Shown here in pieces: positions 34,291 to 43,686 of a stretch of DNA of 64,000 nucleotides (position 1 is its first letter; every line of letters starts with the position of its first letter). The position numbers were made by a program, and so were the translations under genes. Under the pieces are notes generated by a model, which was not told where the DNA came from, did not search any database, and was given only the letters and a program-made list of their open reading frames with translations. The stretch covers positions 1-64,000 of the forward strand of contig JAJPJX010000087.1 in assembly GCA_021324015.1 (NCBI GenBank), given 5' to 3'. This DNA comes from Solibacteraceae bacterium. Lineage in GTDB: Bacteria; Acidobacteriota; Terriglobia; Bryobacterales; Bryobacteraceae.

Positions 34291-35553
34291 TGCTGCTCGC
34301 AGCCGCCACTGCGCTGCTCGCGCTCGGGCGTCTGTGCAGAAGGTGGTGAACGCGCAGGCGGCCAGCAGCAGCAGGGCGGGGTCGATGGGGTGGCGGTAGC
34401 GCGCCGAGGCCAGCGTCAGGTACGCCACGCAGGGAAAGATGATCGGAAACACGGCCGCCGGAAACCAGTACGGGCTGCGCCGCCGGTAGAGAACCAGGAT
34501 TCCGGCCACCGCGCCCGCGGCGGCCAGAAGATTGAAAAGCAGCACGAAGCGGAAGGGGACCGCCGCGCGCAGCAAACCCCGCACGGGGTGGGACGTGCCG
34601 CCGGTCCAGGTGGCGACAAACCGGCGGGCCATATAGCCGGCCACCACGGCCGGGTGCGCCCGCATGAATGCGAATGCCTGCTCGCGCTTCTCCCGCATAT
34701 AGGCGATCTCTCCCAGTTCGGTGTAGCGGTCGCGTTCGGCCTGGCTGTCGATCGGGTGCAGGCGGCCCGGCAACACTTGCTCGGTGCGCTCGTTGTTGCC
34801 GATCCACAATTGCAGGCCCATGACCGAACGCAGCGGCACCAGCGTGTGGAAGACCTGGTAGTTGCGCGCTGTCCAGGGCACGCAGCACAGCGCGGCGATG
34901 GCGCCCGCCAGCGCCGGCCGCTTCCAGCCGTCCCGGAAGGCCAGCCAGCCCGCGAGGAACGGCAGCAGCACGCCCAGCGTCGGCGTGGTCATCAGCGCAA
35001 GTCCCCAGAGCAGTCCGTAGCCGCACCACGCCGGCGCGCGCCGCGAGCCGGCCAGCGCGATGGTGGCCCACAGCAGGCTGGCGCCCAGAAGCGCGGCCAG
35101 CGAAGCATCCCACATGGATTCCACCGGCAGCAGGATGGCGTTCGGAAAGACCGCCCAAAGCCACGCGGCCGCCGCGCCGCAGCCCTCTCCCGCCACCCGT
35201 TTGCCGGTCAAATAGAGCGGCAAACAGGCCGCCGTGGAAAAGAGAATATTCAGCCCCGCGGCCGCCAGAAATGCGCGGTACGTGTAGATCCCGAAGACGC
35301 GGAAGACCCCGGCCAGCAGCAGGGGGTAGACCGGCGTCATCCAGGCGGTGGGCCCCGTATCTGTGCGAAACGGAGAGGCGAAACCATGCCCGCCGGCCAG
35401 AGCGTAGGCGATGTTTCCCGGCTCGAACAGGAAGGGGATCACGCCCAGCGCCCGGTGCGCCGCATGGCTCTGGTAGCTGGCGAGATAGGCCAGCCGGAGG
35501 CCGGCGGCCGCCAGTAGAATCAGCGCCGGGGATCGCAGAATCCGCTTCGCCAC
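34255..35553 (-). CDS. Glycosyltransferase family 39-like membrane protein
   Basis: A 432-residue polytopic protein related to dolichyl-phosphate-mannose mannosyltransferase/ArnT-like enzymes. Its first periplasmic loop contains GGHGFASPF, then GPTAWMTPVYPLLLAGVF, the pattern of such enzymes, though the usual Asp-Glu pair of PMT loops is less clear. About ten membrane helices are predicted by eye. It probably transfers a sugar from a polyprenyl donor to an envelope acceptor. Its end is nested in the 3' end of the multiheme cytochrome gene on the opposite strand. Confidence 0.75.
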   Translation of the reverse strand: MAKRILRSPALILLAAAGLRLAYLASYQSHAAHRALGVIPFLFEPGNIAYALAGGHGFASPFRTDTGPTAWMTPVYPLLLAGVFRVFGIYTYRAFLAAAGLNILFSTAACLPLYLTGKRVAGEGCGAAAAWLWAVFPNAILLPVESMWDASLAALLGASLLWATIALAGSRRAPAWCGYGLLWGLALMTTPTLGVLLPFLAGWLAFRDGWKRPALAGAIAALCCVPWTARNYQVFHTLVPLRSVMGLQLWIGNNERTEQVLPGRLHPIDSQAERDRYTELGEIAYMREKREQAFAFMRAHPAVVAGYMARRFVATWTGGTSHPVRGLLRAAVPFRFVLLFNLLAAAGAVAGILVLYRRRSPYWFPAAVFPIIFPCVAYLTLASARYRHPIDPALLLLAACAFTTFCTDARARAAQWRLRAALTVGEDHGIDD

Positions 35554-35607
35554 AGGGTTAGGATCTCACGGCCCAGGCTCCGGGCGATCTGGTAAGATCG
35601 TGGGTCC

Positions 35608-36744
35608 ATGCTCATCGTCGCCGCGATCCTCGCGATCTTCGTTTACGGCATGATTGCCGCGATGCTCGGCACCATTCTGCCGGACCTGTCCGCCCGGTTC
35701 AACCTGACTCCCAGCCAGAACGGAACGATCGCCTTCGCCCAGGCCCTGGGCCTGATCATCGCATCCATCGCCGTCGGCCCGATGATCGACAACGAGGGCA
35801 AGAAGGCCGGCCTGGTGCTGGGCCTGGCGCTGATCGCCCTGGCCCTGTTCGCACTACCGAAATCCAAGGGCTACCGCAGCGTGATGCTGTACCTGTTTCT
35901 GCTGGGGCTGGGCGGGGGCGTGATCGTCACCGCGGCCAACGCCCTGGTCAGCGATATTAGTGAAGCCCGGCGCGCCACCACGCTGAACCTGCTGAACCTG
36001 TTCTTCGGCCTGGGCGGACTGGCGACTCCCTTTATCTCCGCCAACCTGCTCTCGCGCAACTCCATCCGCCTGTGCTACACGGTGGCCGTGCTCACCGCGG
36101 CGACGCTGTTTGTGCACATCGCCACCCCGATGCCCGGCCCGACCGGCGCGCAGAGCTTCGTAATGTCCGAGGTCGGCCCGGTGCTCGGCCGGCCCATCCT
36201 GTTTTTGCTGGCCTTCTTCCTGTTTCTGTACGTTTCCTGCGAAGTGGGCGTGTGGAACTGGCTGGTGCGCCATCTGGTGGCGCAGGGCATCCCCGAAGCC
36301 CGCGCGCTCAACATCCTCTCGCTGGGCTTCGCCCTCGGCCTGCTGCTTGGCCGCGTGGTGGTCTCTCCCATCCTGATCACGGTTCCGGCCCCCACCGTCA
36401 CCATGACGGCTTCGGCCCTCATGGCGATCACGACCTATCTCATGCTTCGCACCAGCAATCCCAGGTCTGCGTGGATCCTGGTGTTCCTCGCAGGCGTGGC
36501 CATGGCGCCGGTCTTTCCCACGACGCTGGCCATGGTCGGAGACGCATTCCCCAGAATGACCGCCACGGCCATGGGCATTGTCATCACTTGCGGGTGGATC
36601 GGGCTGGCGGTGAGCTCCCGGATCATCGGCGCGGTCGCCGGCGGGGACCCCAAGCGGCTGCGGAAGGCGCTGCTGGTGTTGCCGGCGGCGTCCGTGATCA
36701 TGCTGGGGCTGAACCTGGCGATTGCCCCCATGCTGAACAAGTGA
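35608..36744 (+). CDS. MFS transporter
   Basis: A 378-residue carrier with about 12 membrane helices, beginning directly in helix 1 (AAILAIFVYGMIAAMLGTIL). Its layout (GTIAFAQALGLIIAS, GPMIDNEGKKAGL, LLGLGGGVIVTAANALVSD) is like that of the FucP/glucose-galactose branch, but the substrate is unclear. The following amidohydrolase starts with a GTG that overlaps its stop, so the two are translated together; uptake of an N-acylated compound is one idea. Confidence 0.8.
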   Translation: MLIVAAILAIFVYGMIAAMLGTILPDLSARFNLTPSQNGTIAFAQALGLIIASIAVGPMIDNEGKKAGLVLGLALIALALFALPKSKGYRSVMLYLFLLGLGGGVIVTAANALVSDISEARRATTLNLLNLFFGLGGLATPFISANLLSRNSIRLCYTVAVLTAATLFVHIATPMPGPTGAQSFVMSEVGPVLGRPILFLLAFFLFLYVSCEVGVWNWLVRHLVAQGIPEARALNILSLGFALGLLLGRVVVSPILITVPAPTVTMTASALMAITTYLMLRTSNPRSAWILVFLAGVAMAPVFPTTLAMVGDAFPRMTATAMGIVITCGWIGLAVSSRIIGAVAGGDPKRLRKALLVLPAASVIMLGLNLAIAPMLNK

Positions 36745-38165
36745 CCCGCGCGCGCGCAATTCGCCTGGCGGGGCTTCTGGTCCTGGGAATGCCGCTCGGC
36801 GCGCAGACGTACGACCTGGTCATCCGCAATGGCCGCGTGGTCGATCCGGAATCCGGTCTCGATGCCGTGCGCAACGTGGGTATCCGCGGGAGCCGCATCG
36901 CGGCGCTCTCGCCGGCGCCGCTCTCCGGCGGCGCGGTCATCGACGCAAGCGGGCTGGTCGTGGCGCCGGGCTTCATCGATTTGCATTCGCACGGCCAGGA
37001 CCTGGAAAATTACCGCTACAAGGCCATGGACGGTGTGACCACGGCGCTCGAACTCGAAGTCGGCGTGGGCGACGTGGATGCCTGGTACGCCGAACGCTCA
37101 GGCGGCGCTCCCATCCATTTCGGCGCCAGCGCCGGCCACATTCCCGCGCGCATGGCCGTTATGCACGACCCGGGCCGCTTCCTGCCGACCGGCGCGGCCG
37201 CCCACCGCGCCGCCTCGGAAGAAGAGATCACGGACCTGAAGCGCCGCCTGGAGCAGGGTCTGAAGCGCGGCGCCCTGGGGGTGGGCTTCGGCATCGGCTA
37301 CACGCCGGCGGCCTCCCGCTGGGAGATCCTCGAAATGTTCCGCGTGGCTGCGCGCTTCCACGCACCTTGCTTTGTGCACGTGCGCATGACCGGTGAAGAC
37401 AGCATCCAGGCCGTCGAGGAAGTCATCGCGGCAGCCGCAATCACCGGAGCGCCCCTGCACATCGTGCATATCACCAGCATGGGCCTGGGCTCCACTCCCA
37501 AGCTGCTCCAGATGATCGCGGAAGCGCGCGCCAGGAACCTGGACGTCACCACCGAGCTTTACCCGTACACCGCCGCCATGACGGAACTCGAGTCCGCGCT
37601 GTTTGATCCCGGCTGGGAGGAGAAACTGGGCATCGGGTACGGCCAGTTGCAGTGGGTGGCTACAGGAGAACGGCTCACCGCCGAAACCTTCGCCCGGTAT
37701 CGCCAGGCGGGCGGCCCGGTGATCATGCACATGATCCCGCCGGAAGCGGTGGAGGCCGCCATGGCCAGTCCGCTGACCATGATCGCCAGCGACGGCCTGA
37801 TTCAGCAAGGCAAGGGGCACCCGCGCGGCTCCGGCAGCTTCGCCCGCGTGCTGGGGCATTATGTGCGGGAGACCCACACGCTCACCCTGATGGACGCCAT
37901 CCGCAAGATGAGCCTCATGCCGGCCCAGCGTCTGGAAGCCTACGCCCCGGCCATGCGCAACAAGGGCCGCATTCGCGTGGGCGCCGATGCCGACCTGACC
38001 ATCTTCGATCCCCAGCGGGTCTCCGACCGGTCCACCTACGAGGAGCCGGCGCGCTACTCCACCGGAATCGAATACGTGCTGGTGAACGGAGCCCTGGTGG
38101 TTCGCGGCGGGCAACTCGTGCCGGATGCCATGCCGGGCCGGCCGGTGCGCGCCGTGGTGCGGTAG
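36741..38165 (+). CDS. Exported D-aminoacylase-like amidohydrolase
   Basis: A 474-residue metal-dependent hydrolase. I start it at GTG 36741, which overlaps the MFS stop (GTGA) and gives a signal peptide (RLAGLLVLGMPLGAQ). The family's metal site DLHSHGQD follows GLVVAPGFI, and a later His is seen in IVHITSMGLG. The C-terminal ADLTIFDP with RVSDRSTYEEPARYSTGI is typical of N-acyl-D-amino-acid deacylases and dihydroorotase-like proteins. The long in-frame extension to 36072 lies antisense-like over the MFS gene and is rejected. Confidence 0.85.
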   Translation: MTRARAIRLAGLLVLGMPLGAQTYDLVIRNGRVVDPESGLDAVRNVGIRGSRIAALSPAPLSGGAVIDASGLVVAPGFIDLHSHGQDLENYRYKAMDGVTTALELEVGVGDVDAWYAERSGGAPIHFGASAGHIPARMAVMHDPGRFLPTGAAAHRAASEEEITDLKRRLEQGLKRGALGVGFGIGYTPAASRWEILEMFRVAARFHAPCFVHVRMTGEDSIQAVEEVIAAAAITGAPLHIVHITSMGLGSTPKLLQMIAEARARNLDVTTELYPYTAAMTELESALFDPGWEEKLGIGYGQLQWVATGERLTAETFARYRQAGGPVIMHMIPPEAVEAAMASPLTMIASDGLIQQGKGHPRGSGSFARVLGHYVRETHTLTLMDAIRKMSLMPAQRLEAYAPAMRNKGRIRVGADADLTIFDPQRVSDRSTYEEPARYSTGIEYVLVNGALVVRGGQLVPDAMPGRPVRAVVR

Positions 38166-38180
38166 CAAGGGAGGCTGGCT

Positions 38181-39329
38181 TTACAGCTTCGGCGGCCTCC
38201 GCGGGACCAGGCGCACCTCCAGCCCTTCGGGCGAGACACGCTCCATGACCAGTCCCGGCGGCAGATTGAGCACTCCGGGAGTAATCCGCAGGGTCACGAG
38301 ACCCGCACTGGCGCTACGCAAATCGAAACGCGCCACCAGCCTGCTGAGGCTCACAGAATCCATAATCCAGGAACTGCCGCTCACCTGCACTTGGAGGTGG
38401 TCGAACGACTGGCGGGTGATTTCCATGCCGGCCGGCACGTTGATAAACTCCACCGGCACGCTGACCGTGCGCACGGTGGTCCCGGTCACCAGGAAGGTCA
38501 TGCCCCAGAGCAGCCCGGCCAGGCCCAAAGCGGCGAACTTGAATTTCAGATTGGCGGCGAAGACCCGCCAGAGACGCTGCTTCAGGTGCAACTGGGCGCG
38601 GCTTTCGAGCCTTTGCAGCAACTGGACCAGTTCCTCGACGTGGTCCATGCGGCGCATCACGCGCCCGTCCATGAGAGTGACCTCGCCGCGCTCTTCGGAA
38701 ACCACCACCACCAGGGCGTCGCAGCGCTCCGCCAGGCCCATGCCCGCGCGATGCCGCGTGCCATAGTGCGGCGGAACCTCCTTGCGCTCGGTGAGCGGAA
38801 GCACGGCGTTGGCCATGGCCACGCGATCGTTCTCCAGGATCACAGCGCCGTCGTGCAGGGGAGAGGTCTTCTGGAAGATGGCGTCCAGCAATTCCGCGGA
38901 GACCTCGGCCCGCAGAGCCACGCCGCCATCCAGCAGTTCCTCGATCGCGTCGCGCCGCACCAGCACCATCAGCCCGCCCAGCCTCTCCGCCGCCAGGTTG
39001 AAGGCGGTCTTGCCGATGGCGCGGTAGGTCGGAGTCAGCAGGCCGCTCGGGCGCTGCGCCAGCAGGCTGTCCAATCCCAGGAAGGCGTGCCGCAGTTCGG
39101 CGCGAAAGGCCAGCAACAGATAAATGGCGGCCAGGGCGGCGGCCCCGTCCAGGAGCCAGCCCGTGATCATTAACTCGAAATGCCGCGCCAGGAGCGCCAG
39201 CACGTGCAGGCCCACGATGGTCAGCGCGATGCGCAGAGCCCGGGCCCTCTGCGACCAGCGGAGAAGGATATAGAGGGCCGCGGCCAGCGCCAGGAAATCC
39301 ACAAACGTCTGCCAGCGGAGCGGGAGCAA
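38181..39329 (-). CDS. Diadenylate cyclase fused to a YbbR domain (CdaA-CdaR fusion)
   Basis: A roughly 382-residue membrane enzyme that would make cyclic di-AMP. Three N-terminal helices are followed by a DAC domain with both catalytic motifs, DGA (in SPLHDGAVI, about 160) and RHR (in GTRHRAGMG, about 192). After a linker, a fourth helix (about 264-282) leads into a YbbR-like domain (VPVEFINVPAGMEI and following). In firmicutes these are two proteins, CdaA and its regulator CdaR. Start: TTG at 39329, six bases after the upstream stop, gives a normal CdaA N-terminus; a GTG at 39443 would lie inside the upstream gene. Confidence 0.85.
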   Translation of the reverse strand: MLPLRWQTFVDFLALAAALYILLRWSQRARALRIALTIVGLHVLALLARHFELMITGWLLDGAAALAAIYLLLAFRAELRHAFLGLDSLLAQRPSGLLTPTYRAIGKTAFNLAAERLGGLMVLVRRDAIEELLDGGVALRAEVSAELLDAIFQKTSPLHDGAVILENDRVAMANAVLPLTERKEVPPHYGTRHRAGMGLAERCDALVVVVSEERGEVTLMDGRVMRRMDHVEELVQLLQRLESRAQLHLKQRLWRVFAANLKFKFAALGLAGLLWGMTFLVTGTTVRTVSVPVEFINVPAGMEITRQSFDHLQVQVSGSSWIMDSVSLSRLVARFDLRSASAGLVTLRITPGVLNLPPGLVMERVSPEGLEVRLVPRRPPKL

Positions 39330-39334
39330 CAGTT

Positions 39335-41026
39335 TTATTCTTGCATAGCGCGGAAGCGAGCCTGAAAACGGTGATAGAGCATCCGGTCCGCTTCCAATTG
39401 TTCCAGAATGACGCGGCCCACCCGGTCGGAGGGGTGCAGCCACGTGAGGTCACCGGCCAACTCCGCGGAAACGTTTTCCAGCGGCAGCGGCAGGTTCGCC
39501 AGGCGCAGCCCGTAGGGTTCCAGCTTGCGGCGCAGCAGCCGCAGGCTGGTTTCCATCTCCTCGACCAGGCCCACGAAAAAGAAGTCGTCGAGCAGGGCGG
39601 TCGCGAGCGCCAGCCGCACCGGCTCGAATCCGGCGTAGAGGATCGTGCCGGAATCCAGCCAGCGGCCAGCCAGCCCGAGCATGCCGCCCACGCGATCCAC
39701 CCACGTCTGCTCCGCCAGAAAGTTCACGGTCAACAGGCTGCGGTGAAAGGAATCCGGCTGGTTGGCCTGTAGCCAGGCGGCCAGCTCGCGCTGGGAGAGC
39801 TGCGCGCAGTCCTCGGGCAAGCGCGCGCGCAGATCCTCCGGCAGGCTCTGAAACTGCTTCTGGAAATAGGTCAGGTGGGAGACGTAGCGGCGCAGCGGGT
39901 CGCGCAGGAAAGCGACATACAGCAGCCGGCGGTCGCCGGCGATGGGAGGAAAGACGCGCACCGAGTGGCTCGAGAAAGACGCGGTCTCGGGGTTCTCCAG
40001 AACCAGCCGCAGCCACTCCTCGCGCGTCCACGGGCGGACCGTCTCTTCGGGATAGATATCGCGGTGCCGCGCGCCGAAACTGTCGTACAGCAGGCGCCGG
40101 AAGGACGTGCCGGCGCATTTGGGGATGTGGACGTGCACCAGCAGGGGCCGCAACTCCGCTCCGGCGGATTCCTGGCGCTCGAAGACCACCGCCGCGCGGT
40201 TCCCCTGGAACTGCTCGCTGCGCAGGCAGTATCCGGCGTGCCGCAGGGTGCGCATGGCGCGCGCGGATTCGAGATCGTCCGCCGCGAGGTCCAGGGCAAC
40301 GGCGGGCTCGATCCGGTGCAGCAGGTACGGGGCGGGTGGCGGCGCGGCGGGCGGCGCGGCGGCCTTCCCGCGGCAGATCAGCATGCGGCGCAGCACAGCG
40401 TTGCCGCGGGTCCAGCCGCCGCTGTTCTGCGGCTCCCAGTCGTACAGGGAGGGATACGGACCGTACCAATTGGCGCGGGAAGAGGAGATGTCCTCCGCGA
40501 CGAAGCCGTGGCGCTCCAGCACGCGGGCGATCCAGGCCGTAGTCGGCCGCGAGCCGATGCGTGACCACGCCCCTTCCGGCTGGCTGTCCGTCACGCGCAC
40601 GCAGTCGGCCCACGGGGAGTCGCGCGTCATGGTCTCCAGCAGAATGGTGCCGGTGATGCGCGCGCAACCCGCCAGGAAAGCTTCGGGCTCGGCCAGGTGA
40701 TACAGGATCCCGAAAGCCAGCACCGCATCAAAGCGGCCCAGCCGCTCGGGGTCCCAATGATCCAGGTCCACGCGGTGCGCTTCGCGCGAGGGATACTTCT
40801 GGCGCAGGCGAACTAGAAACTCCTCGCGCGCGTCCACGCTGACTACCCGGCAGCCGTGCCGCTCCAGGAACTCTCCCAGTTCCCCGGTGCCGCATCCGGC
40901 CTCCAGAACGCGCTTGCCCCTCAGGCGTTCGGGGGGGAAGGAGGCAAACAGGTTGGCCATGCGGCTGGCCCGGGAGGCGGCGTAAATGGGATGCTCAAAG
41001 ACCCGCCAGGTCTCATTCCCCTGCAT
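39335..41026 (-). CDS. Methyltransferase-sulfotransferase fusion protein
   Basis: A 563-residue two-domain protein. The N-terminal 220 residues are a class I SAM-dependent methyltransferase (motif VLEAGCGTGELGEF at about 40-53, then VVSVDA and the YHLAEPEAFL helix). A Pro/Ala-rich linker is followed by a sulfotransferase family 2-type domain from about residue 295: the 5'-PSB loop HVHIPKCAGTSFRRLL for PAPS, and later FLRDPLRRYVSHL as the 3'-phosphate-binding element. It probably modifies a saccharide or lipid; the acceptor is unknown. The ATG at 41026 is preferred over the TTG just before it. The cyclase gene follows within 6 bases. Confidence 0.8.
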   Translation of the reverse strand: MQGNETWRVFEHPIYAASRASRMANLFASFPPERLRGKRVLEAGCGTGELGEFLERHGCRVVSVDAREEFLVRLRQKYPSREAHRVDLDHWDPERLGRFDAVLAFGILYHLAEPEAFLAGCARITGTILLETMTRDSPWADCVRVTDSQPEGAWSRIGSRPTTAWIARVLERHGFVAEDISSSRANWYGPYPSLYDWEPQNSGGWTRGNAVLRRMLICRGKAAAPPAAPPPAPYLLHRIEPAVALDLAADDLESARAMRTLRHAGYCLRSEQFQGNRAAVVFERQESAGAELRPLLVHVHIPKCAGTSFRRLLYDSFGARHRDIYPEETVRPWTREEWLRLVLENPETASFSSHSVRVFPPIAGDRRLLYVAFLRDPLRRYVSHLTYFQKQFQSLPEDLRARLPEDCAQLSQRELAAWLQANQPDSFHRSLLTVNFLAEQTWVDRVGGMLGLAGRWLDSGTILYAGFEPVRLALATALLDDFFFVGLVEEMETSLRLLRRKLEPYGLRLANLPLPLENVSAELAGDLTWLHPSDRVGRVILEQLEADRMLYHRFQARFRAMQE

Positions 41027-41030
41027 CAAC

Positions 41031-41630
41031 CTACCGATTGTACACGGGGCGCCGGTTCGCCCAGCGGAGCAACAGAAGGACAGCCAAAATAGCGCCGTAC
41101 AGCACCGGGAGGCGGATATCGGACTTCACCAGCCAGTAGTAATGCACCACCCCGGCCGCAGCGCTGAAGTAGATCAGGCGGTGCAGCCGCTGCCAGTTCC
41201 TGCCGCCCATGCGGCGAATCCATCCGCGGGTCGAGGTGACCGCCAGCGGCAGCATGAGGGCGAAACCGGTCATGCCGGCGGTGATGAAGCGGCGCTTCAC
41301 CAGGTCCGCCCACATCTCGTGCGGATCGAAAAACTTGTCCAGCCACAGCCAGGTCATCAGGTGCAGGAAGCCGTAGAAAAAGGCGAACAACCCCAGCATG
41401 CGGCGGAAACGGATCAGGTCGGGCTGCCGCAGGATACGGCGCAGCGGGGTGACGGAGAGCGTGATCAGCAGGAACCGCATGGTCCAATCGCCGGTGGCGT
41501 GGGTGATCCGCTCGATGGGATTGGCGCCCAGGCCGTTGTGCAGGCCGCGCTCCACCAGCAGCGCCAGGGGCACAAGACACGCCAGGAACACCAGCGGCTT
41601 GAGCCACCGGCTCTTGATCAGGGATGGCAT
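41031..41630 (-). CDS. msrQ: Sulfoxide reductase heme-binding subunit
   Basis: A 199-residue membrane cytochrome b that feeds electrons to MsrP. About six helices carry conserved His residues (ITHATGDW, YGFLHLMTWL, LHRLIYFSAAAGVVHYYW). RFLLITLSVTPLRR is the typical MsrQ/YedZ segment of the ferric reductase-like superfamily. It begins five bases after the msrP stop, in the usual msrP-msrQ order, and ends four bases before the start of the next gene, so it is likely co-transcribed with it. Confidence 0.9.
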   Translation of the reverse strand: MPSLIKSRWLKPLVFLACLVPLALLVERGLHNGLGANPIERITHATGDWTMRFLLITLSVTPLRRILRQPDLIRFRRMLGLFAFFYGFLHLMTWLWLDKFFDPHEMWADLVKRRFITAGMTGFALMLPLAVTSTRGWIRRMGGRNWQRLHRLIYFSAAAGVVHYYWLVKSDIRLPVLYGAILAVLLLLRWANRRPVYNR

Positions 41631-41635
41631 GCCGG

Positions 41636-42559
41636 TCAGTAGTACTTGCGCAGGTCCATGCCGTTGTAGAGCGAGGCGACCTGTTCGCCGTATCCGTTGT
41701 ACATCAGGGTCTTGCGCTTGAAGAACTCCCCCAGCCGGCGCTCTGACGCCTGGCTCCAGCGCGGATGATCCACCTGCGGGTTGACGTTGGAGTAGAAGCC
41801 GTATTCGTGGGCGTTGGCCAGGTTCCAGGTGGTGGGCGGCTCCTTTTCGACGAAGCGGATCTTGACGATGGACTTGATGCTCTTGAAACCGTATTTCCAG
41901 GGCAGCACCAGGCGCACCGGCGCGCCGTTCTGGTTGGGCAGCGTCTCGCCGTACATCCCGAAGCAGAGCAGCGCCAGCGGATGCATGGCCTCGTCCATCC
42001 GCAGGCCTTCAACGTACGGGAACGGGATGCCGGCCCAGCGCCCCTGGGGCATCTGGGAGGGATCGTAGAAACTTTCGAAGGCTACGTACTTGGCTTTGGC
42101 GGTGGGATCGGCGGCTTTCAGCACGGCCGCGAGCGAGAAGCCGATCCAGGGCACCACCATGGACCAGGCTTCCACGCAGCGGTGGCGGTAGATGCGCTCT
42201 TCGATCGGCGCGAGCTTCATCAGCCCGTCGAGGTCATAGGTCTTGGGATTGTTGCAATGCCCCTCGACCTTGACCTTCCACGGATGCGTGCGGAATTTGG
42301 TGGCATTGCGCGCCGGATCTTCTTTGCCGGTGCCGAATTCGTAGAAGTTGTTGTACTGGGTGGCGGCCTCAATCGGCGTGATCTTCTCGGAGGTGCTGAA
42401 GGGGCTCTTCGCCAGGTTGGCGAGCTTCTCGGCGTGCGCCGGAGTGCGGGCCAGCCACAAGCCGGCGGCGGCGCTCGCGAGGAAGCGCCGGCGGTTCAGA
42501 TAAATCCGTTTGGGCGTAATTTCGGAAGAACGAATGTGCGGCGCGATACGGACCAGCAT
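41636..42559 (-). CDS. msrP: Periplasmic methionine sulfoxide reductase, molybdopterin catalytic subunit
   Basis: A 307-residue Tat-exported molybdoenzyme (leader [16 protein letters not shown]) that repairs oxidised methionines in envelope proteins. The molybdenum-ligating Cys is in [15 protein letters not shown], and family segments [27 protein letters not shown] and [10 protein letters not shown] are all present. Length is normal. Electrons come from MsrQ, encoded next. It is divergent from a membrane-protein gene with very little space between them. Confidence 0.9.
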   Translation of the reverse strand: MLVRIAPHIRSSEITPKRIYLNRRRFLASAAAGLWLARTPAHAEKLANLAKSPFSTSEKITPIEAATQYNNFYEFGTGKEDPARNATKFRTHPWKVKVEGHCNNPKTYDLDGLMKLAPIEERIYRHRCVEAWSMVVPWIGFSLAAVLKAADPTAKAKYVAFESFYDPSQMPQGRWAGIPFPYVEGLRMDEAMHPLALLCFGMYGETLPNQNGAPVRLVLPWKYGFKSIKSIVKIRFVEKEPPTTWNLANAHEYGFYSNVNPQVDHPRWSQASERRLGEFFKRKTLMYNGYGEQVASLYNGMDLRKYY

Positions 42560-42577
42560 CGGAAACCCTCTACCTGT

Positions 42578-43675
42578 ATGATGCCACGACCGGCGCGTCT
42601 TATTCCTGGGAGGCCTGGGCCATGCGATAGACTGAAACGTTTGGCCAGCCTGACGTATCCTTCCTCAACCGTATCGCCGCGGGTGAGCTGCCGGTGGATC
42701 ATTAGCCGGGGTGTGGACGGAGCCTGGGTGATTGGCAGCGCGCTCGCCGGCTACTTATACCTTTTCCTCAACCTTGGGCTGCACGTGCCGATCTCGTTTT
42801 TGTGGTGGTTTTGGTCCATCGGCTTCGACGGCACGCACATTTTCGGCACGGCGTCGCGCACTTACTTCGACCGCGAGGAGCGGCTGCGGCGGCCGGGGCT
42901 GCTCTTCGGCAGCGCGGCTTTCTTCTTCGCCCTGGGTCCCGTGATGGTGCTGGCCGGGGCGAAGGGCTACCTGGCCCTGCTGGTGGGGGTTTGGGCCTAC
43001 TATCACGTGATCCGCCAGCATTACGGGTTCATGGTTCTTTACAAGGTAAAGAACCGCGACCTGGGGCGCCTGGATAGCGTGCTGGACCGCATCCTGATGG
43101 GCGTCATGATGGTGTTTCCGCCCTTTCACCGCTTCTTCCTGCACCATCCCGAAGAACTGGGGATGCGCCTGTCGCTCTCGCGGCTGGAGCCGGCGCTGTG
43201 GGCGGTGGTCGCGGCGGCGGCGGTGGTGTGGGTGGCCCGCCTGGCCGTGCGGATGCGCCGCGGAGAGCCGCTCAACGTCCCTAAACTTTTGCTGTTCGGC
43301 GGCGTGTTTCCGCTACACTGGCTGACTTTCGCCTGGGTGAGCTGGCAGGCGGCCGTGCCCACCGTGACCATCGTGCACAACCTGCAATATCACGCCCTCA
43401 TCTGGTTCTACAGCCGCAACCGCTACCGCGCGCCCGGCACGGAGAGCAAGCATGGCCGCATTCCCAAGGCAGTGGCGCAAAGCCTGGCGGGCTACGTTCT
43501 GCTGGGGCTCGTGTTCAGCGCGCTGTACCGCATTCCGGGCTACCGCCTGGGCCACGTGTCCGACCTGGCCTTCGGATTTTTCTGTGGTTTCGGCCTGACC
43601 CACTACTACCTCGACAGCCGCATCTGGCGCGTGCGCCACGATCCCTCGCTCCGGCAGGCGCTGCAGTTGGCGTAA
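42578..43675 (+). CDS. Uncharacterised polytopic membrane protein
   Basis: Up to 365 residues, with about eight membrane helices and several His-containing motifs near them ([65 protein letters not shown]). The conserved His residues could bind metal, as in membrane desaturase- or heme-type proteins, but I do not recognise the family. The ATG at 42578 leaves only 18 bases to msrP on the other strand, so a later start such as TTG 42641, which precedes the part that looks conserved, may be real. The longer frame back to 41765 is a shadow of msrP. Confidence 0.65.
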   Translation: MMPRPARLIPGRPGPCDRLKRLASLTYPSSTVSPRVSCRWIISRGVDGAWVIGSALAGYLYLFLNLGLHVPISFLWWFWSIGFDGTHIFGTASRTYFDREERLRRPGLLFGSAAFFFALGPVMVLAGAKGYLALLVGVWAYYHVIRQHYGFMVLYKVKNRDLGRLDSVLDRILMGVMMVFPPFHRFFLHHPEELGMRLSLSRLEPALWAVVAAAAVVWVARLAVRMRRGEPLNVPKLLLFGGVFPLHWLTFAWVSWQAAVPTVTIVHNLQYHALIWFYSRNRYRAPGTESKHGRIPKAVAQSLAGYVLLGLVFSALYRIPGYRLGHVSDLAFGFFCGFGLTHYYLDSRIWRVRHDPSLRQALQLA

Positions 43676-43686
43676 GCTGAAAACGT

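Noticed and set aside
36072-36740. N-terminal extension of the amidohydrolase
   Set aside because: Out-of-frame shadow of the MFS gene; the GTG at 36741 gives a signal peptide and a stop-start overlap.
41765-42577. N-terminal extension of the membrane protein across msrP
   Set aside because: It is antisense to the well-conserved msrP and has no membrane or signal features.
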